Source: a virus. From it: 28,368 nt of DNA. Below, piece after piece: positions 14,178 to 19,132 of the stretch. How positions within the stretch are numbered: position 1 is the stretch's first letter; each line of letters begins with the position of its first letter. The translations under genes were made by a program, and so were the position numbers. The notes under the pieces were generated by a model, which worked only from the letters and a program-made list of their open reading frames with translations, was not told the DNA's origin and made no database searches. The stretch spans positions 1 to 28,368 of IMG/VR virus record IMGVR_UViG_3300031645_000009; one strand, 5' to 3'.

Positions 14178-15651
14178 CTTCTACCGTGTTAAATTGACTC
14201 TCTTCTGACAACTCGCCCATTATTCTGGATCTTTCCTCTTCTATCATCGGTTCTACTATATCCCATTTTTCAAGGTTGGATATTTTATACGCTAATTCAG
14301 TTGGAACTACTATTCCAGCTTCTTTTAAGGATTTCATAGTTAATATTTTGTCTTCTGGGATGTTATGATGGAATACTACATCTAAGTCCAGGTAATCCAT
14401 ATTCATATTGTTGGCTTTACCCTGTGTTAATACTAATCTAAAAAGTTCCATGTAGGATTTTTTAAACTCCATTTCTGTTTTAACTGAGCTATCGATTAGT
14501 GGTTTAAGCTTCTGTCTTATCTGGTAGGCTGTAGCATTTGCCCCGTCTGCACCTAATGAATTAGGATTATAAGAATTAGATCCCTCAAATATGTCGTTTT
14601 CTAATAGGATTAAGTGTTTAGAAAGTGATTCATAACCTTTATAGTCTTTAACTAACCACGCCCAATCACCAGCTAACATTCCATAATCTCGGAGCTGTTT
14701 GACCATTGCTGCAAACTCTTCTTTGCCTATCTCTTGGGACCCGTCTTCATCCTTAGTCTTATCGTTAAGTATAACGTCGGCAAATGCACTGAATGAAGTT
14801 GACGCCTTACTTACTAATTCGTCTCTTGCGTCCTGAGAGTCTAGTGTCTTCTCTACATCTCCAATCTTATCGCTATTATTAAAAAACTCTACTACAGGAA
14901 CACCATTATAGGTGTGTGGTCTTCTACCTGACATTATCTCCACATTAGCAACAACCATTGCAGGATAGTCCTGGGTATTAGGCAATAAAACATCGTTATC
15001 GTTATCAGTATAAAAATACATATCTTCATTTTCGTTTAAATATGTGACCCTGTAATTAGTAGCTGAATTATTATCTTCTACACTCTCAGCGATAACTTCC
15101 CACTGCATAACCCCAACCAATCGACCGGTCTTATTATAAAAACTTGCATAAGTCCACGGCTCATATTTCGTAAATGTCGATAGACCTGTGATCTTATCAG
15201 TATATAGTCGTAATGATTTAACCCCATAACTACAAGTGTCGCCAACTAATTCATTATGGGTTGCTTCAAATGTGTTTGCTTTTAAGAATTGTTCTATCTT
15301 CTGTTTAGCTGTCTCGTTTTCAGATACTACTTCAAACCCTGATAAATAGCCTGTTTTATTAGTCGCTATCATATTAGGATAGTCTTTGTGTGACTTCATG
15401 TTTAACTCGTTATCGGAAGTAAGCCCTTTAGAATCAGCTCTAAGATATACCGGAACACCTGTGGCAGCTCGACCAAATGGCTTGTTAGCTGTAGCAGGAA
15501 TAAGCTTTAAACGGTTATTAACTCCAAGCTGTTCATTTTGTCTACTTGCAAGCTGGGTATCTCTGACAACATCGTTAAACACTCTCTTGATAGTTGGTAA
15601 ATCTGCATTATTCATATGATCTATTATATTATCGCTTAGTATATTATTCAT
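14167..15651 (-). CDS. Portal protein (SPP1 gp6-like)
   Basis: 494 aa, normal length for the SPP1 portal family. The dodecameric portal is the DNA entry and exit channel and docks TerL. Recognisable features are the N-terminal N-R-L-K-L-I-P and GVPVYLR region (about 45-70), NPMxA-like IATNKTGYLSGFEV, an oligo-acidic region (NENEDMYFYTDNDND), VPVVEFFNN, then DSQDARDELVSKASTSFSAF and the clip/crown helices (about 380-450). The acidic C-terminus (EERSRIMGELSEESQFNTVE) is usual. Transcription should begin about ten bases before the ATG, so the leader is extremely short. Confidence 0.9.
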   Translation of the reverse strand: MNNILSDNIIDHMNNADLPTIKRVFNDVVRDTQLASRQNEQLGVNNRLKLIPATANKPFGRAATGVPVYLRADSKGLTSDNELNMKSHKDYPNMIATNKTGYLSGFEVVSENETAKQKIEQFLKANTFEATHNELVGDTCSYGVKSLRLYTDKITGLSTFTKYEPWTYASFYNKTGRLVGVMQWEVIAESVEDNNSATNYRVTYLNENEDMYFYTDNDNDVLLPNTQDYPAMVVANVEIMSGRRPHTYNGVPVVEFFNNSDKIGDVEKTLDSQDARDELVSKASTSFSAFADVILNDKTKDEDGSQEIGKEEFAAMVKQLRDYGMLAGDWAWLVKDYKGYESLSKHLILLENDIFEGSNSYNPNSLGADGANATAYQIRQKLKPLIDSSVKTEMEFKKSYMELFRLVLTQGKANNMNMDYLDLDVVFHHNIPEDKILTMKSLKEAGIVVPTELAYKISNLEKWDIVEPMIEEERSRIMGELSEESQFNTVEDDI

Positions 15652-15667
15652 TTAGAGCCTCTAATGC

Positions 15668-15696
15668 ATTATACCTTAACAAAGGTTAAGTGTCAA
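15668..15696 (-). promoter_or_regulatory. Perfect consensus promoter of portal operon with CTTAAC-N4-GTTAAG palindrome
   Basis: TTGACA (15696-15691), 17 bp, TATAAT (15673-15668): both hexamers and spacing match consensus exactly. The spacer is almost wholly the perfect palindrome CTTAAC-CTTT-GTTAAG (15690-15675), so a bound factor would block polymerase. The scaffold promoter has the same layout. Confidence 0.9.
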
Positions 15697-15722
15697 AACT
15701 GTAAATATAATTAAAATATTAT

Positions 15723-15765
15723 GTGATTATCACTTGTTTACTATATACATTAGTGTGGTTATCGC
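15723..15765 (+). promoter_or_regulatory. Paired operator-like repeats GTGRTTATCRC before the ART operon
   Basis: GTGATTATCAC (15723-15733) and GTGGTTATCGC (15755-15765) are related near-palindromes whose starts are 32 bp apart, about three helix turns. The second abuts the -10 TATACT (15767-15772) of the plus-strand operon; the -35 (TATACA) is poor. This fits dimer binding by a repressor and looping or cooperativity. Confidence 0.55.
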
Positions 15766-15773
15766 ATATACTT

Positions 15774-15795
15774 AGGTAAGAGTTAAGGAGAGACG
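15774..15795 (+). repeat. 22-nt translation leader repeat, copy 1
   Basis: AGGTAAGAGTTAAGGAG plus AGACG ahead of the first ART-like gene. It recurs at 16128-16149 ahead of the second with a single mismatch. Confidence 0.8.
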
Positions 15796-15797
15796 AG

Positions 15798-16124
15798 ATG
15801 GAAAAAACAACTATTACAGCATACCATTATTCAAGCAAGCCTTTTGACAAGTTTGACATTTCAAAGTGTGACGGGTTTTGGTTTACAGATATAAACCCAG
15901 GTAATACAGAGATGTTAGAAGAAATAGGAGCATCTGATTTAAATTATGTTGCCATTTGTGAACTTGACATAAATGAAACACTAACAAATGGAGATAATTA
16001 TGACGTTGAAGATCAATTAGCTGATACTGAATACGATGCTTTAGAAAATAGTTATGATGGATTCACAGATTATGCATTGATTGACGAGTCAAAAATTGAA
16101 GTTATCGAATGGAAAAAAATCTAA
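15798..16124 (+). CDS. Small ADP-ribosyltransferase-like protein, 108 aa
   Basis: MEKTTITAYHYSSKPFDKFD, then CDGFWFTDINPG, and near the C-terminus ENSYDGFTDYALIDESKIEV. This order, a strand with histidine (H10) then 'S...FDkFD', 'GFwFTd', and a final 'YDGf....vi..skI', is that of the compact ART domains seen in phage polyvalent proteins and related toxins or effectors. These transfer ADP-ribose from NAD to proteins or nucleic acid. The middle is strongly acidic. It is first in a plus-strand accessory operon, preceded by TTAAGGAG and by two operator-like sites. The target is unknown; activity is inferred. Confidence is moderate because ART domains diverge widely. Confidence 0.55.
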   Translation: MEKTTITAYHYSSKPFDKFDISKCDGFWFTDINPGNTEMLEEIGASDLNYVAICELDINETLTNGDNYDVEDQLADTEYDALENSYDGFTDYALIDESKIEVIEWKKI

Positions 16125-16127
16125 AAA

Positions 16128-16149
16128 AGGTAAGAGTTAAGGAGAAACG
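16128..16149 (+). repeat. 22-nt translation leader repeat, copy 2
   Basis: Same as 15774-15795 apart from one base (AGAAACG for AGAGACG), carrying the ribosome site of the AcrIF11-like gene. Confidence 0.8.
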
Positions 16150-16150
16150 G

Positions 16151-16615
16151 ATGAATACAGTTTACCATACAAGCCCAGAAGCAATAACAGAAATTACAAT
16201 GAATGGCTTATTCGACGATTGTTTATTTTTCTCCACTGACATTTATTCCATGGGTGATATTGTTGCAACATATGAAATGGAAGTTGAATGTCTTGAAACT
16301 TCATCTTTCTTTTATCAGGATAATTGTGATGAAATATTAAAAGATGTTGTATCTACAGTAGCAATGTACTTTGATTGTGATAATGATACAGCGATAGACT
16401 TACTTGATGATACTAAAAGAGCATTTTTTTATATGTGTGAAAACGGAAATAATGAAAACGGTGAAGCTGGTGAAGCTGCTTGGTATATCCAAAAAAAACA
16501 AGGTGAAGCTGGGAAATTATTGGGTTATGACGGTGCAATATCGGATGACGAACAAGGAACAGTATATATTATTCCTATGATGGGAAGAGAAAACGATCTA
16601 AAGGAAGTAAAATAA
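16151..16615 (+). CDS. AcrIF11-like ADP-ribosyltransferase (putative anti-CRISPR)
   Basis: 154 aa; the ATG at 16151 is chosen because TTAAGGAG lies ten bases upstream. The N-terminus VYHTSPEAITEITMNGLFDD then CLFFSTDIYSMG, a middle helical part (ILKDVVSTVAMYFDCDNDTA), and the C-terminus EAAWYIQKKQGEAGKLLGYD then GAISDDEQGTVYIIPM correspond block by block to what I remember of AcrIF11-type anti-CRISPRs: 'FHTSP.EIT.I', 'G.F...L.F..D.Y.M', 'W.IQ......A..LG..G....DEQGT.Y.I.M.G'. AcrIF11 is an ART that modifies the type I-F Cascade. The DDEQGT motif (132-137) and the HTS (6-8) are kept. In this host background the target may be another Cascade or unrelated. It is coupled to the PLD-like gene by TAATG. 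Confidence 0.75.
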   Translation: MNTVYHTSPEAITEITMNGLFDDCLFFSTDIYSMGDIVATYEMEVECLETSSFFYQDNCDEILKDVVSTVAMYFDCDNDTAIDLLDDTKRAFFYMCENGNNENGEAGEAAWYIQKKQGEAGKLLGYDGAISDDEQGTVYIIPMMGRENDLKEVK

Positions 16616-17205
16616 TGACAGGAAGTTTATTCAGTTCAGAGGATATAAAAGAAGAAAAGAAAGAGGTTAAATCAAAAGCTCATTCTTTAAAGTCTAAAAA
16701 AAAGAGAGTTGTAGGAAAAGAGAATTCTATTTGTAAAGATGTTATTGGACAACTAGAACAAGATACGGTTTTACAGTTTGTAACAAAAGGCGAATGGTCA
16801 ACACATGATTTATTATTTCATATTTTAAATCAGGTGGGAGCTAGTGAGGTCACTATTGCGACATGGAGTGTATCAAGTCCAGTAGTCGCTCAAATTGCTA
16901 ATTTATTAGAATCTGGAATGATAACAAAGCTTGATGGGCTATTTGATTGGCGCATGAAAGTTAGATGTCCAGAAGCAGAACAGTTTTTAAAGTTTAATTG
17001 CGCAAACATTAGACTTATTAATTGTCATGCTAAAGTTACAGTTATTAAAAATGATAATTGGAATATAACGATAGTTGGAAGTGCAAATCTAACAAATAAC
17101 CCACGTATAGAATCAGGTGTAATTTTTACAGATAAAGAAACAGCTGATTTTAATTTAGAATGGATGAAAGGAGAGTTAAAAAATGGTAAATACTTTACAG
17201 ACTGA
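16615..17205 (+). CDS. PLD-like (HKD) domain protein
   Basis: 196 aa. After a lysine-rich N-terminal tail (about 1-35), residues 60-170 follow the phospholipase D-like fold: ATWSVSSPVVAQIANLLESG, then a single HxK site at H138/K140 (NCHAKVTVIKNDNWNITIVG) and SANLTNNPRIESGVI. The classic HxKxxxxD aspartate is displaced by two residues, and only one half-site is present, so a homodimer would be needed for catalysis. Such phage proteins are usually called PLD-like nucleases. Lipid activity is unlikely. It is translated from an ATG overlapping the upstream stop. Its role in the island, whether DNA processing, counter-defence or otherwise, is unknown. Confidence 0.75.
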   Translation: MTGSLFSSEDIKEEKKEVKSKAHSLKSKKKRVVGKENSICKDVIGQLEQDTVLQFVTKGEWSTHDLLFHILNQVGASEVTIATWSVSSPVVAQIANLLESGMITKLDGLFDWRMKVRCPEAEQFLKFNCANIRLINCHAKVTVIKNDNWNITIVGSANLTNNPRIESGVIFTDKETADFNLEWMKGELKNGKYFTD

Positions 17206-17449
17206 AGTAGAAGAGTTAGCAAGTTTACAATTTTCAAGAGATGAGATTTTAACAATTGTTGGAGAAGATAAAACCCTGGAAGACATCTGGGTTAAAAGAG
17301 GTAGATTGAAAGCTATGGCAGAAGTAAGAAAATCTATCTTTTCACAAGCAAAACAAGGATCTAGCCCAGCCCAAAAAGAATACATGAATATGATTACTAA
17401 TAGAGAAAAACAAGAGAGAAGAGAGAAGGCTAAAAATGACAGCAAGTAA
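17183..17449 (+). CDS. Terminase-small-subunit-like / DNA-binding protein, 88 aa
   Basis: TEVEELASLQFSRDEILTIV, then LEDIWVKRGRLKAMAEVRKS and IFSQAKQGSSPAQKEYMNMI. The 'fsrdEI..i.g......f.rGrlka..evRksif.qA..Gs..Aqk..' pattern occurs in small terminase-like and related phage HTH proteins, in which a helix-turn-helix is followed by a helical stem. A genuine TerS is encoded at 20678-21139, so this is a second protein of the type, perhaps a host-derived or satellite-like relic or a regulator. It overlaps the PLD-like gene by 23 bases; GGAG lies upstream. Confidence 0.6.
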   Translation: MVNTLQTEVEELASLQFSRDEILTIVGEDKTLEDIWVKRGRLKAMAEVRKSIFSQAKQGSSPAQKEYMNMITNREKQERREKAKNDSK

Positions 17450-17594
17450 ATATTGTAAATTACATGGATTAAAGGGCGTGGAAGAGTTAGCAACATACTG
17501 CGAACTTAAACCAAGACGTTTATTTGATTGGTGGAATACTAACAATAAAGCTTTTAAAGTTTTAGTTGATGGGTGGTCGTTGTTAAATAAGTAA
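17436..17594 (+). CDS. Micro-HTH protein, 52 aa, last gene of ART operon
   Basis: MTASKYCKLHGLKGVEELAT then YCELKPRRLFDWWNTNNKAF. The pattern 'Y-C-K-x-x-G ... E-x-A-x-Y ... F-x-x-W ... F-x-x-L-V' is shared with the 55-aa protein at 21914-22081, so two copies of this small helix-turn-helix family exist here. It overlaps the previous gene by 14 bases. Six bases after its stop a strong terminator begins. A last-gene HTH beside an anti-CRISPR-like gene is reminiscent of Aca regulators, and the paired operators at 15723-15765 would be candidate sites; this link is speculation. Confidence 0.6.
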   Translation: MTASKYCKLHGLKGVEELATYCELKPRRLFDWWNTNNKAFKVLVDGWSLLNK

Positions 17595-17599
17595 TCAAC

Positions 17600-17637
17600 A
17601 CCCTCTTTTTATGTAGTATAATACATAAAAAGAGGGT
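17600..17637. terminator. Bidirectional terminator, 16-bp perfect stem
   Basis: ACCCTCTTTTTATGTA (17600-17615) pairs perfectly with 17622-17637 around GTATAA. A-rich and T-rich flanks within the stem give U-runs in both directions. It separates the plus-strand ART operon from the minus-strand Rha operon. Confidence 0.9.
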
Positions 17638-17649
17638 AGTCAAAAGGTG

Positions 17650-17742
17650 TTACTTTATCTCCTTAGTTTTAAAAAGAGGTTCAAGAGTCTCTTTTATATC
17701 TCCGTATTCCTTCTTTAGTTCTAGCATTGGTTTAATTATCAC
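17650..17742 (-). CDS. Possible 25-30-aa peptide downstream of the 71-aa gene
   Basis: GTG start at 17742 (or ATG at 17727) gives MIIKPMLELKKEYGDIKETL followed by EPLFKTKEIK, a charged amphipathic helix. It overlaps the end of the 71-aa gene. No good ribosome site is visible, so this rests only on the open frame and position before the terminator. Confidence 0.25.
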   Translation of the reverse strand: MIIKPMLELKKEYGDIKETLEPLFKTKEIK

Positions 17743-17947
17743 CCATTATTGCTCTTGTTAAAGCTGATCTTTCACCAACTAAAGATAACTCATTAATTTT
17801 AACTTGTAACATTCTTCCATTCTTAGATTTAATTTCTGCTATCCCGTGTGCTATTTCATCTTGATAAACACCTTCTCTTGAAGACATTCTAAAACCTTTA
17901 CCTACTTTTTTACAAACAATATAATTTACCTTGTCGCCTCTCTTCAT
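17732..17947 (-). CDS. Small basic protein, 71 aa, paired with the Rha-like gene
   Basis: MKRGDKVNYIVCKKVGKGFR then MSSREGVYQDEIAHGIAEIK. The start 'rGDkV.y.v' and following strands look like a small SH3-like beta-barrel. The ribosome site CTAAGGAGATAG is complementary over 11 bases to the open segment of the putative small RNA at 10675-10765. It is nine bases downstream of the Rha-like gene and probably cotranscribed with it. The function is unknown. Confidence 0.65.
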   Translation of the reverse strand: MKRGDKVNYIVCKKVGKGFRMSSREGVYQDEIAHGIAEIKSKNGRMLQVKINELSLVGERSALTRAIMGDN

Positions 17948-17956
17948 CCTATCTCC

Positions 17957-18634
17957 TTAGTTTATCTTTAAACTATTTCCAAACACTATTAAATCTTCTG
18001 CTACACTCTTATATATATCTTTGTAGTCTCGACCTAATTCCATATATTTAACTAAACTATTTTTTGCTACTCTTTCAGCTAACAATAATTCAGATAGTTG
18101 GTATATATCAAGAGTATCTCTTAAAGCTGGCTTTTTATGTATCATTAATTCTAAAGCTCTGTAAGTTGCATTAGTAATATGCTTGTAATAAAACTTAGCT
18201 TTATGACTACCTTGATTAGTTGCGTAATCTATAAAATCTTTGATAACGTCTGTTTCTTCTCGTCTCCCTAATTTAGTTTGTTGCCTAGCTTCAATAAAAG
18301 TTGTATCTGATTTATTTCTGTCAGCTATTAAGATCTTTTCTTCCATCTCATAAAAAGCATTATTAAACTTAACTTGCCATTGTAAAGCTTTCTTACTTTC
18401 AAACCTCATAGATAAAAGCGTGAAAAACTCCCGATCCATTAAATAGGCTTTGTAAGTTTGCCCTTTATATTCTTTCTGAAACTCTTCTATTTTAGGGTAC
18501 CCGATGGTCACCCTTAATCTTTCCGCTAATCTTTCAATAGTTCTTATTACTTTTGCATGTTGAACATCAAACTTCTTGGCAACCATTGAACTATCACAAA
18601 AAACATTGTTGTGTTTATATTCTACTAAATCCAT
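17957..18634 (-). CDS. Rha-type phage regulatory protein with C-terminal extension
   Basis: 225 aa starting MDLVEYKHNNVFCDSSMVAK; the ATG at 18634 is chosen because GGAGG lies six bases before it. Residues 1-100 follow the pRha pattern: 'CDSSMVAKKFDVQHAKVIRT', 'yKGqTYKAYLMDREFFTLLS', 'MRFESKKALQWQVKFNNAFY', 'EMEEKIL'. Rha proteins influence phage lysogeny or development in hosts lacking IHF (P22/phi80 data). The C-terminal half (about 115-225, KFYYKHITNATYRALELMIH ... YQLSELLLAERVAKNSLVKY) is a helical domain found after several antirepressor-type modules. It has its own promoter, back to back with that of the plus-strand gene. Confidence 0.8.
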   Translation of the reverse strand: MDLVEYKHNNVFCDSSMVAKKFDVQHAKVIRTIERLAERLRVTIGYPKIEEFQKEYKGQTYKAYLMDREFFTLLSMRFESKKALQWQVKFNNAFYEMEEKILIADRNKSDTTFIEARQQTKLGRREETDVIKDFIDYATNQGSHKAKFYYKHITNATYRALELMIHKKPALRDTLDIYQLSELLLAERVAKNSLVKYMELGRDYKDIYKSVAEDLIVFGNSLKIN

Positions 18635-18656
18635 ATTTCCTCCAATCAATACGTTA

Positions 18657-18685
18657 ATATTACACTATTAGATTTATTGTGTCAA
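18657..18685 (-). promoter_or_regulatory. Promoter of the Rha-like gene
   Basis: TTGACA (18685-18680), 17 bp, TAATAT (18662-18657), reading minus. The -35 lies five bases from the -35 of the divergent plus-strand promoter, so regulation of both by one factor is likely. Confidence 0.8.
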
Positions 18686-18690
18686 TATAC

Positions 18691-18719
18691 TTGCATAGTA
18701 TTATTTAGTATGATATATT
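18691..18719 (+). promoter_or_regulatory. Promoter of the 88-aa acidic protein and its structured leader
   Basis: TTGCAT (18691-18696), 17 bp, TATATT (18714-18719). Start is expected near 18726, so the leader opens with the base-paired GGCAAGAG element. Confidence 0.7.
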
Positions 18720-18726
18720 TATTGTA

Positions 18727-18793
18727 GGCAAGAGGTCGGGAGTGATATATCAACGGTTGCAAACGTACTCAATGAATAGGTATTTCTCTTGTC
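18727..18793 (+). promoter_or_regulatory. Structured 5' leader (riboswitch/attenuator-like) of the 88-aa gene
   Basis: GGCAAGAG (18727-18734) pairs with CTCTTGTC (18786-18793), eight pairs with one G-T. Inside, GAGT (18740-18743) pairs with ACTC (18767-18770) and ACG (18753-18755) with CGT (18764-18766). A perfect TGATATATCA palindrome spans 18743-18752. The unpaired segments lie between 18735-18739 and 18771-18785. No known riboswitch class is recognised. Confidence 0.45.
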
Positions 18794-18826
18794 TATTATA
18801 TTTAATTAACGATAAGGAGAACAGAG

Positions 18827-19093
18827 ATGAAGATAAGAGATTTAATTTTATTTATAGAGCATAACGATATTGAATGGCATTGGTTTGACACCTTTAAAAA
18901 TAAAAATGTAATTATATTTGTTAATGATTATCAATTAGAAGACTTTAGACATGTATTACATTCTAGTGACTATAACGATGAAGGAATTGAGATTGTATTA
19001 AAAGATAACTATTTCTGTGTTAAAATGGCAGACTTATGCGAGAATAATGATATAGATATTTGTGATGTCTTTGATGTAAACAAGAAAAATTAA
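18827..19093 (+). CDS. Acidic protein of unknown function, 88 aa
   Basis: MKIRDLILFIEHNDIEWHWF then a strand (NVIIFVNDYQLEDFRHVL) and a very acidic C-terminus (LCENNDIDICDVFDVNKKN). It is alone on the plus strand between TerL and the Rha-like gene, with its own promoter, a 100-nt leader and GATAAGGAG ribosome site, and ends at a shared terminator. Small acidic phage proteins often act as DNA mimics or inhibitors, but nothing here proves it. Confidence 0.7.
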   Translation: MKIRDLILFIEHNDIEWHWFDTFKNKNVIIFVNDYQLEDFRHVLHSSDYNDEGIEIVLKDNYFCVKMADLCENNDIDICDVFDVNKKN

Positions 19094-19132
19094 CCCCTAT
19101 TGGTGTAATATTAGCCCCTTAATCGGGGTTAA
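19090..19132. terminator. Bidirectional terminator between the 88-aa gene and terL
   Basis: TTAACCCC (19090-19097) can pair with GGGGTTAA (19125-19132), or the nearer GCCCC (19114-19118) can pair with the same CGGGG block. Both convergent genes end here and their stop codons lie within the arms. The U-runs are poor. Confidence 0.6.

Noticed and set aside
16109-16150. Upstream start at 16109 for the AcrIF11-like gene
   Set aside because: It overlaps the end of the previous gene and lacks a ribosome site, whereas ATG at 16151 has TTAAGGAG and gives the family-typical N-terminus.
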